Source: Reticulitermes speratus (Eukaryota > Arthropoda > Insecta > Blattodea > Rhinotermitidae). Taken from it: a DNA stretch of 64,000 nt. Of this stretch, positions 1 through 9,656 are shown in pieces. The stretch spans positions 12,020,781 through 12,084,780 of the forward strand of contig JAJKFL010000042.1 in NCBI GenBank assembly GCA_021186555.1, written 5' to 3'. Position 1 is the first letter of the stretch. Each line of letters starts with the position of its first letter. Position numbers and translations under genes: made by a program. A model generated the notes under the pieces. That model was not told where the DNA came from. It did not search any database and worked only from the letters and a program-made list of their open reading frames with translations.

Positions 1-329
1 CACAGATTAAATGAACGCAAGCATGTAATTCAGATCTCTGGCAGTTGTACTGTGCAAGGAAATGTGTTACTGTGTATTCTACTGAGGTATATGAGGAGAG
101 TCGAAAAACTGGGTCTGTCTAAAGTGCTTGGGTTCATCACATCAACACAAGAAACAAATTTCGTATCAAGTTATGTCAAGAGATGAGCGGTGTCTGAATT
201 TCATTGAACATATACTTTCAACAAAATATGCTTTAACTATATAATATTTTACTTACAACTGACACAATACAGTTACAGTTCACGTTCCCAATTTAATAAC
301 TGTTCAGTTCTTATTGTCTAGAGTCACAA
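1..329. other. AT-rich DNA, no feature seen
   Basis: No open frame, repeat or RNA gene was recognised. The right end runs into the decayed 3' part of the mariner-like fragment that follows. Confidence 0.4.
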
Positions 330-575
330 TTTACAAAAAAAACGCTCCAAATGTCATCCACCTGAATCAACGCTCCCTTGGACCCGTATAATCATAAACT
401 TTCGCATTTTTCAACGGTCCCCGAGCTGTTGCGAATGGTGTTACAGTCATCAAAAATGCTTTGGCTAAGTGTCTCTTCATTTTTGATTAGACGCGACTAT
501 ACTAGGGGTTTGAAGTACTCCCACAGATAAAAACCTAAAGGACTGAGGTCGGGCGAACGTGAGGGCCGTACCTCA
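330..575 (-). pseudogene. Mariner/Tc1-type transposase C-terminal fragment
   Basis: The minus strand from about 573 leftwards reads RPSRSPDLSPLGFYLWEYFK, then PLV, a stop, and a tail ending FDDCNTIRN. The SPDLxPxxFxLW block is the hallmark around the last catalytic acidic residue of mariner/Tc1 (DDE/D) transposases. In mariners this residue is the D of P-x-D-[YF]; here it is G, so the copy would be catalytically dead even without the stop codon. Similarity fades left of about 415. I see no matching N-terminal half and no terminal inverted repeat, so this is an old fragment. The family call is confident; the boundaries are approximate. Confidence 0.75.
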
Positions 576-619
576 AGTACTGTTTGTGAATATGTATCGA
601 TGTGAATTCTTTTCCTTCT

Positions 620-824
620 GTAATCTGTGGTCTTTTGGGTAATTACACGGCGTCGTGTGGTAATTATTTACCGACGTTTCGGGACAACGTGTCGGTCCCA
701 TCTTCATGGGTCAAGATTCCATCTCGGAATCTTGACCCATGAAGATGGACCGACACGTTGTCCGAAACGTCAGTAAATAATTACCACACGACGCCGTGTA
801 ATTACCCAAAAGACTACAGATTAC
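620..824. repeat. Fold-back element, 100-bp arms, 5-bp loop
   Basis: Left arm 620-720 and right arm 726-824 are near-perfect reverse complements around the loop 721-725. Each arm carries the block GTCCGAAACGTC preceded by ATGAAGATGGACC. This resembles the GAAA side and stem II of the hammerhead-like motifs elsewhere in the window, but the first core base is lost. Related half-copies lie at 10140-10245, 39365-39470, 46310-46406 and 59640-59860. A protein-coding role is unlikely; the open frame across it is an artefact of the palindrome. Confidence 0.85.
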
Positions 825-957
825 ATCAACATCGCGGCGGAAGCCTGAAATCAAGATCTTTTCCTTCTCTTGGTGTGAGGAACTCACTCCTGAAATTTGT
901 CCAAGCATTTTAGATGCCTTCTGCATAGCTCCCTTTATTTAAATTCAACACTAGCTA

Positions 958-1170
958 AGGTGTGTTTACAGCTTCAAGCCACCACCACTTTACCACCGAG
1001 GAAATCCTTTCCGGTACCAACTGAATAGGAGGTTGGATGGGCCTCTGAGCCAGTTTGGACCCTTTCGAATTGAGAAAATATCCTCTTGCCCCTGTAGGGT
1101 AGCCTAGTCGCTATAATGACTACGTTATAGTCGATATGCCTAAGCCGTTTGCAATATTGCATAGAAAGAG
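958..1170 (-). mobile_element. SINE II copy (tRNA-derived), truncated
   Basis: The sequence shares the family body (an ACTGAATAGGAGG box followed by GGATGGGCC) with the copies at 20925, 47395, 54728 and 58975, in the same orientation. Its right end reads, on the minus strand, as the head around a CTATAACGTAGTCATTATAG-like segment. The 3' part with the AACCTCGGCAC block is missing. Confidence 0.7.
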
Positions 1171-1397
1171 CTCTCAAAAAGTATCACGTGCCCTCTTGGT
1201 CAAGCCAATGCTGAAGTAATGCCTGTAATCAATTCACGGTCACTGCTTTCCATATCCTTCCCACTTCATACTTACTAACCATCTCACATACTTACCATTC
1301 GACTATAAGTCGAGATAAATATGCCATTAAATATAAGTCTATAATAAATAAAATAAATAAATGAAAGGATCAATGTGGCTTGTCTCTGGCATTTGAT

Positions 1398-1445
1398 TTT
1401 AAACCTGGCATGGTACACTTGTACCGAAACATGTCGCAGCTACGT
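1398..1445 (+). ncRNA. Decayed hammerhead-like motif (stem II and GAAA side only)
   Basis: GGTAC-ACTT-GTACC forms a perfect stem II, followed by GAAA (1426-1429), the palindrome ACATGT, and C. This is the same layout as the intact-core motif at 53055-53096. The CUGANGA half has been lost. The preceding TTTTAAACCTGGCA and following CGCAGCTACGTGTTTAACACT are shared with the degenerate copy at 38395-38520, so the two are members of one repeat family. Confidence 0.55.
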
Positions 1446-1621
1446 GTTTAACACTCATATATAACTAATAATGTACATTTAGTTGGTACAATAAATTAAA
1501 TACATTGATCTAAAAAATGCACGAAATGGACCTTAAAATAACTTTAAAATGAAAGGACCGTTATGACAGACGAAGTTCCTGCCACGTGAGCACACAGTGT
1601 AGTCAAGAAAACCTATGAGAA

Positions 1622-1884
1622 CTTTTTTATTTGCCATGGCGAAACAGCCCGTGGTGGGCCAGGGCTTCCTCATTGTCGAGGCTTCACGATCACAGTTACA
1701 CGCACCATGCTCGGTAATACTCCCCTGGACGAGTGATCAGCCCGACGCAGAGACCTCTATCTGACAACACACAGCACTCACAAGAGACAGACATCCATGC
1801 CTCCGGCGGGATTCAAACCCACAATCCCAGAAAGCGAGCGGCCGCAGACCCACGCCTTAGACCGCGCAGCCACTGAGATCGGCC
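1622..1884 (-). mobile_element. SINE I copy, near full length
   Basis: Read on the minus strand, it starts with GGCCGATCTCAGTGGC, an A-box-like tRNA head, then a B-box (GGGTTTGAATCCC), then a body with GACATCCATGCC-type and CTCCTCTGGACGAG-type boxes (plus-strand spelling). It ends at the T-rich stretch at 1622, which is the A-rich 3' tail on the minus strand. The family recurs at 12877, 22113, 31582, 33179 and 44375. Confidence 0.88.
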
Positions 1885-1964
1885 TGTATGACCTATATTA
1901 AGCCTATTATTTTAAGCCATCTTCCTGTTTCTAAATGTATTTCTTTGCAACGGTTAAAACGTTT

Positions 1965-2036
1965 AATAAGAATCACAGTAAATCCAGTCAAACACAACAG
2001 TCATTGTGTTTGACTGGATTTACTCTAATTCTTATT
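1965..2036. repeat. Hairpin, about 33-bp arms, 6-bp loop
   Basis: The arms contain AGTAAATCCAGTCAAACACA and its complement around a CAGTCA-like loop near position 2000, with a few mismatches in the outer third. It has no recognisable terminal signature. It could be a small fold-back transposon or a hairpin transcript source. Confidence 0.8.
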
Positions 2037-2200
2037 ATCTATAGCACAACGGGGATGACTAGTCTTAAGGTTAAAACATTTCTTTACCCGGTCGGACCTT
2101 AAGCCATTCTTGCATTCCTTTTTTTTCACTGCAGACACATCTTCATTCTTCGCGTGCCCCATACAGGCGCATGCTGCTACATCAGAACTAGACCTAACAG

Positions 2201-2480
2201 AAGCGAGATAGCTCAGTCAGTGTAGTGACTACGTTACCGCTTGAATGATCGAAGAATCGTGATTCGATTCCTGATTGGGACAAAGGATTGTTCTGTTTTT
2301 CGTAGCGTCCAGCCCGGCTCTATTTTCCATCAGCCTCCTATTTAAGCAGTATTTGGCGATGTTGCCCTAGGGGTAAAGAGACCGAGCCATGAATCTTGTA
2401 TACAGGGCCGACTTTCAGAATGCGCGCGGCTTTATCTGCACTGCCTTATGGCCTTCATGGCCTGTTGCTTAATAAAGAAC
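2201..2480 (+). mobile_element. SINE II copy, near full length
   Basis: The head AGATAGCTCAGTCAGTGTAG matches a pol III A-box, and GTGATTCGATTCC supplies the B-box about 40 bases further on. The body contains GTCCAGCCCGGCT and CAGCCTCCTATT, the same boxes seen in inverted form in the minus-strand copies. The end is near GCCTTCATGGCCTGTTG. Confidence 0.8.
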
Positions 2481-2559
2481 AAGGGCCAAGTAGCAGTTGC
2501 AATTGGTCGCTAGGATTATTATGCAAATTGTAATTTGGTCTCATTTCCTTCTTGAAAGG

Positions 2560-2655
2560 GGAACCGGAATATCGCAGTCGGTTCGGTGACAAGGCTCCAG
2601 AACTGGACAGCCGAAGAACCTTGGTTCGAATCTTGCCAAAGGCAACGTCCCTATT
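2560..2655 (+). mobile_element. tRNA-like SINE head fragment
   Basis: The sequence contains ATCGCAGTCGGTTCGG as a possible A-box and CTTGGTTCGAATCTTG as a possible B-box, 40-50 bases apart. No body beyond it was recognised, and it abuts the SINE III copy to its right. It is not a functional tRNA: no acceptor stem closes. Confidence 0.45.
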
Positions 2656-2687
2656 ACAATATATTTTTCAGAACTTAAATTATTTAA

Positions 2688-2966
2688 AGGTAAAGATATC
2701 CCATTACAGGCTTGGACAGGCCCTGAAGGTTCCAGGAGGTTAAAGCTCCCAGCAGAAAATCGGCACATGAAGGTGGTAAGGTTGTCAGACCTATGCACCG
2801 GCCGCCTTTAACCCCCTGGAAATATTCCTGGTACGCATTTCTGTTAGAGGCTGAGTCGACCCCAGGGCTATAGTGTAGCCGGAAGGATTATGTCAATGAA
2901 AAATCGAAACCGCGACCTTCCGCTTGTAGTGCAGTGCCTCAACCAACTGCGTCACTGCGTGCCCCC
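2688..2966 (-). mobile_element. SINE III copy
   Basis: On the minus strand the head reads GCACGCAGTGACGCAGTTGG then GGTTGAGGCACTGC, followed by a B-box-like GCGGTTTCGATTTT and a body with GGCTGAGTCGACCCC-type and CATGTGCCGATT-type boxes. It ends with an AAAGGTAAAG-like tail at the left. Sister copies lie at 9120, 49968 and 51209. Confidence 0.87.
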
Positions 2967-3659
2967 GAAACTATATAAACTTATAGTAATAAACAATGTA
3001 AAAATACATAATTTTGTAAGTTATGTTTTTGTAGAATGCAAAGCAAGTTGACAGAGTCATGCAAATATACTTATTAGACTTGGATAGCTTTGAAATGTTG
3101 TACGATGGTAGGCATTACACACAGTGAGAGAGTCCGTGCTTGTTTCGGTACGAAGAACAGGCGTCCTTGAGGTAGAAAGCTGACTGGACTTCCGGCATAT
3201 GGATGTAGTTACGCCTATGAAACCTCTGATTTAGACCGCTGTGCAGCACGCTTCTCTATTTGACTGGATTTGAATTTGTTTAAATTTTTGAAGTGGAAAA
3301 TTCTAGAAGCTGGCGTGGGAAAGACGGGAATAGCTGGCGGTAAAGCTCCTCTTTGTCTGGAGGACTTAGTGACTCCGAAAGGCAGGAGGGGATTAACGGA
3401 GGTCTGTATTGGTGGGAAATGTATGCTAATTGGTGGTTGTAGAAATTTTGAGAGAGAAACGATTTAGACAAGGATAGAGTTCAGAACAACCAGCATAATT
3501 CAAAATAGTCCTTTATCCCGAATAACGTTCGATTTTGACGCTTTGAAACAACTTACCAAACTCGTTGTTTGTGGTTCTGAAATTGGTGTGATTTTTGGGG
3601 AGAAGCTTCGAAAGATGTTTGTTTAACGGACACGTGGCTCTTCGTTTTCATAAGAAATA
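2967..3659. other. No feature recognised
   Basis: Single-copy-looking DNA. The open frames on both strands at 3270-3471 overlap each other and have no recognisable similarity. Confidence 0.35.
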
Positions 3660-3667
3660 CACGTGAA

Positions 3668-3917
3668 CAGGACCGGCCTTAGGCCGATTGGATCGATTTG
3701 ACGCATTCGGGCCCCTCGTGTAAGGGGCACCACGCTCATTGGGGATTCGCGCATTAGTAATTTTTAAAAAATTATAAAAAATGGACGATTTTAATTTTTC
3801 ATCCTAACTTACGTGAACATACCAAAGCGTTAGTCCTTTTGTTGCTCTACACAATAAATTTTAGGGGCCCGCCACAAGGATTGCAATCGGGCCCCGCGTT
3901 TGCTAAGGCCGGCACTG
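3668..3917. mobile_element. hAT-type MITE with 8-bp target duplication
   Basis: The termini are CAGGACCGGCCTTAG and, inverted, CAGTGCCGGCCTTAG. The element is flanked by the exact 8-bp direct repeat CACGTGAA at 3660-3667 and 3918-3925. An 8-bp duplication with CAG-starting termini is diagnostic of the hAT superfamily. The 250-bp length and absence of coding sequence make it non-autonomous. GC-rich subterminal blocks (GGGCCCC) occur at both ends. Confidence 0.9.
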
Positions 3918-3925
3918 CACGTGAA

Positions 3926-5190
3926 TGTACCTGCACACTCGTAACATATACTTCTAGTGCTACCTCGCTAGCCTGCAAGTGTGTGGATTATCGCGTGTCG
4001 AATTGTATTCGAGATGACCAATAAATTCACGTCCACTTCACTCGTGATGTGTCTTCTTGGCACGACCACGTCCTGATATTGTAAACTTCGCTCCCCCGTA
4101 AATATTCCCTGGAAGAAAGAGACGTATGCTCCTGAGCTACAACGTGTATGAAGCGAAGAACCGTAGGCTGTATTCCTGTCGGGCAGAGCTGCTGTGAAAT
4201 GCGACCAGATACTGGCAGAAGAGTGACGGAAAGCAATAGATTTACATTGTGTAGAATAATTGTTTTGTTTAAACAATTACAAATATGATACGATGAAAAT
4301 CTTTGTGTTTATGTCCGACTATTGCTACAGACAATTTGAGTTTAATTAAGTTTTGACAGAAATAAAATAAAATATATACAGGATGGTGCAGAAGTCACTC
4401 GACACTCTATGTTAATATTTTGCCTCTAGGACTAGGTGACTTTTGCACCTCTCTGCATATGCACGATTTGAAATCTATGCAGCAGGAAAGCTTTATTCGT
4501 GTTATGTTCGGAACTGCTTGTTATCTGTATTTACTTATCTAAGTTTATGCTCAGAAAGGGCAATGCGCAATACAATTATTTAAGAAAGATTTAGAACAGA
4601 TCATGGGCGCATCCAAGGGGGGGGGGGGTGCAGGTTGTAGCCCCCCAAAACCGAAATTTAAAAAACACAGATTTTGTAGATATTATGATATCAAAGTTTT
4701 ACGTGAGTTCCCCTTCAGCCGAAATGAGCCACTGAAATCGGTTGATGACTATCACATTAGAATTTTGAAAAATATATTACTTTAATAAAAATTAAAAAAG
4801 ACAAGAATATAGGACACTGTGAATAATTCATGGAAGATGTATTTATATTTGTATGTATATAAATGCAGTTGCAGACAGTGTTATGTTGTACTTGCGGCAT
4901 AATTTTCATAACATAATTTTTAAAATAAAAAATAAATTATTTATAACGTCAGGGTCAGCCCCCCCCCCCCCCCAAGGAAAAATTCTGGGTGGGCACCTGG
5001 AACGGATAGATTTGTGAGATTCTACAGTCCTTAGAGCCTGCCTGGAAGTCGAAATTGGCTTTTAACAGCATGATAACTGTTTCCAAAATTTAAAAAAACA
5101 AGGTCATGAATCCTAATTGCGTACTATAATTCAGAACAAAATTACCTGTGCATTTTGGCGGAATTTTACGTCACGAATCCATTGAAGAAA
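3926..5190. other. No gene; G-run and C-run 330 bp apart
   Basis: Mostly AT-rich DNA without a recognisable gene. A run of 12 G occupies 4617-4628 and a run of 15 C occupies 4959-4973. Each is preceded by CCAA or followed by its inverse CCAAGG, so they may be the decayed ends of one inverted element. A short inverted pair (GGTGCAGAAGTCAC and GTGACTTTTGCACC) lies at 4386-4452. Confidence 0.45.
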
Positions 5191-6502
5191 CCCACATCGC
5201 ACTGCCTCACTACGTATAATTTGAACAGATATGCCCTGTCAAATAAACCCACATCGCACTGCCTCACTACGTATAATTTTAACAGATATGCCCTGTCAAA
5301 ATAAACCCACATCGCACTGTCTCACTACGTATAATTTGAACAGATATGCCCTGTCAAATAAACCCACATCGCACTGCCTCACTACGTATAATTTGAACAG
5401 ATATGCCCTGTCAAATAAACCCACATCGCACTGCCTCACTACGTATAATTTGAACAGATATGCCCTGTCAAAATAAACCCACATCGCACTGCCTCACTAC
5501 GTATAATTTGAACAGATATGTCCTGTCAAATAAACCCACATCGCACTGCCTCACTACGTATAATTTTAACAGATATGCCCTGTCAAAATAAACCCACATC
5601 GCACTGTCTCACTACGTATAATTTGAACAGATATGCCCTGTCAAATAAACCCACATCGCACTGCCTCACTACGTATAATTTGAACAGATATGCCCTGTCA
5701 AATAGACCCACATCGCACTGCCTCACTACGTATAATTTGAACAGATATGCCCTGTCAAAATAAACCCACATCGCACTGCCTCACTACGTATAATTTGAAC
5801 AGATATGCCCTGTCAAATAAACCCACATCGCACTGTCTCACTATGTATAATTTGAACAGATATGCCCTGTCAAATAAACCCACATCGCACTGTCCCACTA
5901 CGTATAATTTTAACAGATATGCCCTGTCAAATAAACCCACATCGCACTGCCTCACTACGTATAATTTTAACAGATATGCCCTGTCAAAATAAACCCACAT
6001 CGCACTGTCTCACTACGTATAATTTGAACAGATATGCCCTGTCAAAAAAAACCCACATCGCACTCTCTCACTACGTGTAATTTGAACAGATATGTCCTGT
6101 CAAATAAACCCACATCGCACTGCCTCACTACGTATAATTTGAACAGATATGCCCTGTCAAATAGACCCACATCGCACTGCCTCACTACGTATAATTTGAA
6201 CAGATATGCCCTGTCAAAAAACCCACATCGCACTGCCTCACTACGTGTAATTTGAACAGATATGCCCTGTCAAATAAACCCACATCGCACTGTCTCACTA
6301 CGTATAATTTGAACAGATATGCCCTGTCAAATAGACCCACATCGCACTGCCTCACTACGTATAATTTAAACAGATATGCCGTCAAATAAACCCACATCGC
6401 ACTGTCTCACTACGTATAATTTGAACACATATGCCCTGTCAAATAGACCCACATCGCACTGCCTCACTACGTATAATTTGAACAGATATGCCCTGTAAAA
6501 TA
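5191..6502 (+). repeat. Satellite, about 23 tandem copies of a 57-bp unit
   Basis: The unit contains CCCACATCGCACTGCCTCAC, then TACGTATAATTTGAACAG and ATATGCCCTGTCAAATAAA. Copies are mostly 57 bp with a few variants of 54-58 bp, and differ by scattered substitutions (GCCTC/GTCTC, TTGAAC/TTTAAC, AATAAA/AATAGA). Because 57 is divisible by three, short repetitive open frames appear on both strands; they are not genes. Identity between copies is high, implying recent amplification or homogenisation. There is no dyad-and-spacer pattern, so it is not a CRISPR. Confidence 0.97.
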
Positions 6503-6545
6503 AATGTCGTCATCGACCACATGCTAATGTAACATGGCGATTCTC

Positions 6546-6795
6546 CGAAATGTACCCAGGCCGTGCCAAGGCTCAGGAAATTAGTATCCGGCCTCTTAAC
6601 ATTGAGGACCGGGTTCAGTTTCAGATCAGTCCGTCTGGAATTTGTGGTTGGCAAAGTGTCAAAGATACAGGTTTATTGGTATATTTATATTTTCCCCTAT
6701 CAATATCATTCCACCACTGATTTATGCCTAGTCATTCATCTATTACCGACACTATTTAATCTTATAAATACTGTGCGTCGTTAAATAACACACTT
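6546..6795 (+). mobile_element. SINE IV copy
   Basis: It begins CCAGGCCGTGCCAAGGCTCAGG and continues through the family boxes CAGTCCGTCTGGAATTTGTG, TCATTCCACC and the 3' end CGTCGTTAAATAACACAC. A 20-odd-base insertion lies between the A-box and B-box regions relative to the copy at 31647. Confidence 0.8.
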
Positions 6796-7180
6796 AGAAA
6801 GCAACAGTAACTTGAATAGTAAGCTCACAAATTTCCTCACCCTAGACCTTCTATTTATTAATTAATATCAATTTTTAAACAACAGCGATAGGCATTAGAA
6901 TAATAGTTATTTATACATCGTTCCAGTTTCTCGTGTCGTGTGTCTGAAGGAGACATTTCTGGCAGTCAAAAGACCCCAGTCCACGCGGCCCAGCAAATTT
7001 TCATGCCACATTAAATTCTACTTGACGATGAAGTCTTGTGAGTAAACTTTGTGCCATGCAGTTGCAAAGTTATTTGGTCAAACTGTAGACAATAACAATA
7101 GTCTGAAAAACATGAACATCCCCGGCGAAAAATAAAAATGAAGAGGAATGATAGGCGTGGTTTGGAGTTACTTTGTATGT
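6796..7180. other. Upstream flank of the vg promoter, no feature seen
   Basis: AT-rich sequence without a recognised repeat. Confidence 0.35.
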
Positions 7181-7410
7181 CAATCATTGGTTGGAGATCA
7201 CTTCGTAGCGCACTTTTCATTGGTTGTGACGTCACAAAAGGGGTTGGCACTTTGATCACTACGGAGTGTGGGGAAGAATGGGTTGTGCTAGTTCAGTAGA
7301 TAGAGTGGGAGTACTGTAGTGGTGGGGGGGGTGATATTTTGAACATTTTTAGGGGGCTTGTGGTTTGTTTGCAGCCCTGGACCAGTGGTAGGATATAGAA
7401 GTCAGTGTGT
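7181..7410 (+). promoter_or_regulatory. Probable vg core promoter region: CRE palindrome and inverted CCAAT boxes
   Basis: The 10-bp palindrome GTGACGTCAC (7226-7235), a perfect CRE/ATF site, is preceded within 40 bp by two inverted CCAAT boxes (ATTGG at 7186-7190 and 7219-7223). Initiator-like TCAGT elements follow at 7293-7297 and 7402-7406. There is no clear TATA box and no downstream promoter element at the right spacing. The region sits 0.7-0.95 kb before the vg start codon and leads into DNA without recognised repeats. The promoter assignment is inference from motif clustering and position. Confidence 0.5.
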
Positions 7411-8132
7411 TTCGGTTCGCGGTGCCTCCGCCAAGTAGTCAACACGGTCACTGTGTTTTATGCAGTTTTTTTTTTGGTTGCTTGTTTACTTACCAGCGTG
7501 TGTCGTCAGTGTTCATTGCCATCATTACGAGTAACAGCTAAGCAAAGTGAAGTGGTGGGTTTGTGCGCACATATATTTGTATGCGAGTTGTCAGGTGTGA
7601 GATTACGGAACTACGGTCGATAGCAGAAGTCATACGCTCTGTGGTTGTTATTTTAATTGTGAATTTGCTGTGTCGTATCGTGATTTCGAATACGTGTTGT
7701 TTGTTTGTTTAAAAAGAAATAGAAAGACCTTTTGAAAACGTTAAACATAGTACTGGAAGACACGGAGTGTTACGGAAAGTGATAATAAAATTTTTAAAAA
7801 TTGTTACTAACAGATATATAATAGAAAAATAAGATGTGTTAACGTAAAATGATGGGGAAACACCGTCCGGGCATTTAAATGTGCCGCGCAGTGTGGAAAG
7901 TTAACTAAAACTGAACTTGCAACAAGATTAATTTGAGCCCGACATTTTTTCTGTTAATTACGGAAAAATAAAGTTTAATGCTCTCAAATGCTTTTAATGC
8001 AATATATTATATAATTGTGGTGCCATATGAGCGTACTGAATTTTATTATTATTTAAATTAATAAAGAATATTAACACTTAGTGCTGTACAACCGTGTGAT
8101 CTAAAGTGGAATCCAAGTTCTTTGGTTCCCCT
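7295..8132 (+). other. Putative 5' leader of vg
   Basis: Between the initiator-like sites and the start codon lie about 730-840 bases free of recognised repeats, unlike most of the window. A 72-codon upstream open frame (7405-7623) is present; its product resembles nothing I know, so if transcribed it would be an upstream ORF that could dampen translation. A CATTTAAATG palindrome lies near 7875. Exact transcription start and any leader intron cannot be determined from sequence. Confidence 0.4.
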
Positions 8133-8261
8133 ATGACTATGAGTTGTCCCGAGGTCGTGTACCAGGCGTATTATCCTTATCTTTATCAACGCCCAGCTAC
8201 ATCGGCCTCCACTGTTGCCAGGACAACCCCATTTCCACCTTTCTCACATCAGTATGATAGG
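8133..8261 (+). CDS. vg: Vestigial, first coding exon (partial gene)
   Basis: The 43 codons from the ATG at 8133 encode MTM followed by SCPEVVYQAYYPYLYQR and a Ser/Thr/Pro-rich tail ending SHQYDR. The SCPEV-x-Y-x-AYYPYLY block is the conserved N-terminus of insect Vestigial, the transcriptional cofactor that binds the TEAD protein Scalloped and selects wing identity. The first ATG corresponds to the Drosophila start; a second ATG at 8139 has the better context (A at -3). The frame continues only to a TAA at 8274, and a consensus donor (AGG|GTAAGT) follows codon 43 in phase 0, so splicing is required. The Scalloped-interaction domain, with its VDEHFSRAL-like motif, is not in this exon and I did not find it downstream, implying a long first intron. 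Family assignment is from recalled similarity and is strong for such a short exon. Confidence 0.85.
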
Positions 8262-8267
8262 GTAAGT
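8262..8267 (+). other. Splice donor of vg coding exon 1
   Basis: GTAAGT at 8262-8267 directly follows AGG and fits the metazoan donor consensus exactly. It would leave the reading frame at a codon boundary. Confidence 0.8.
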
Positions 8268-9110
8268 ACTAAATAATGGCTATCAATATATTAGAGTGGA
8301 AAATTTAAAAATATTTTCTCTTTTTTTTTTTTCTTACTATTTCATTTTATATCTTGTATTAATGATCAATTATTTTTATGTGACCAAACCGGTTGTGTTA
8401 GTTAAATAAACAATAAATATATCAGTCGAATACAAATTATATTTTTAAATTTAACATAAACATAACATAAAATTATATTTTTGTAGAGAACCAACAGCTA
8501 TTTATTTCGGCTTTTTTTTTTTCAAATTAAAAAAATCATCAGAATTTATAAGAATTATTGGAAACGTGTAATGTACAACACTGCAATCAAAATTGTTCCA
8601 ATGTGAGTCTCAAACTTATAACAATCTATATTCATAAACACCGTCAATAATACGACAAAAACTCTGGTAGAATACTCGTAGGGATAAGACGGCTTATCAC
8701 TGTAGCTGCGCCCCATACAATTATATGAGTCTAAAATCGTTAAAATCATAGACAGTGACTGACATAGTGTAACTACTGGTTTCTTGACATTTAGGTATTA
8801 CACTATAATGTAGGCCTATGTCTTATAGTGTGCCTACTGTGTGAGTTGAACTTATGCGTCGTATTATTACACAATTCTATAATCTTTCTGTAGCCTGGTG
8901 ATGGGTAAATTTAAAAAAAATACCTAAACAAACAGCTTTGGGTCCCATAACTAAATATAACTTGTGTTAGACCGATATATTTATCGGTTTGTTAGTGCTC
9001 AAATTAACAAAGATTTGTATAACATTAGAGTATATCATTTTGTGGGACATGTAGGTTTAAAATATTCCCTCCATTTGTGCTTACCATGTTGCTATTAGCT
9101 ACTCTACATG
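8268..9110. other. Start of the probable vg intron, AT-rich
   Basis: No repeat or exon recognised. Poly-T stretches occur at 8321-8332 and 8513-8521. Confidence 0.45.
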
Positions 9111-9119
9111 AATAAGTCC

Positions 9120-9379
9120 GGAGTACGCGATGGCGCACTGAGCTACAAGCCGGAAGGTCGCGGGTTCGATTCCCGATGGCGTCATTGACTTAATCATTCC
9201 GGCCGTACTATGGCTGGGGTCGATTCAGCCTCTAACAGAAATGAGTACCTGGGGTATATCCTGGGGGGCAAAGGCGGCTGGTGCTTAGGGCTGACAGCCT
9301 TACCACCTTCATGTGCCGATTGTATAGAAATTCTGGGAGCGTCAACCTAAGAGCCTATCGACGCTTTAACTTTAACATT
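9120..9379 (+). mobile_element. SINE III copy with target duplication
   Basis: The copy is flanked by the direct repeat AATAAGTCC at 9111-9119 and 9380-9388. The head contains GATGGCGCACTGAGC and a good pol III B-box (GGGTTCGATTCCC). The body includes GGTCGATTCAGCCTC, CTTCATGTGCCGATT and a tail of TTTAACTTTAACATTA. Complete by its target duplication. Confidence 0.92.
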
Positions 9380-9656
9380 AATAAGTCCATCAGCTTGTTT
9401 TGGGCGTCATTTTACCCTGGCGTCAGTTTGAGACCTGTGTAGCCAGCGTCGATGTCAGGACGATAGTTAAGTTAATTAAATTAAGTGGGAGGAAGATTCA
9501 GTTCTTCTGGGATGTGACGCGTTGTTGAGCGAGCAGCTGTTGGCATCTCGAAGGACTGTCGTGACTTTATCTGCAGGGTCACACAAACAAGTGGAACACG
9601 TGTAACGGATAGTAGCCGTCAGTCACAACAACTCTTTGTGTGTATGTTGTAAAGTT

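Noticed and set aside
4386..4452. Short inverted pair as a MITE
   Set aside because: No terminal signature or target duplication could be found.
5231..6397. Many 60-80-codon frames on both strands
   Set aside because: They are all produced by the 57-bp satellite period.
5191..6502. CRISPR-like array
   Set aside because: Direct tandem units without unique spacers, in animal DNA.
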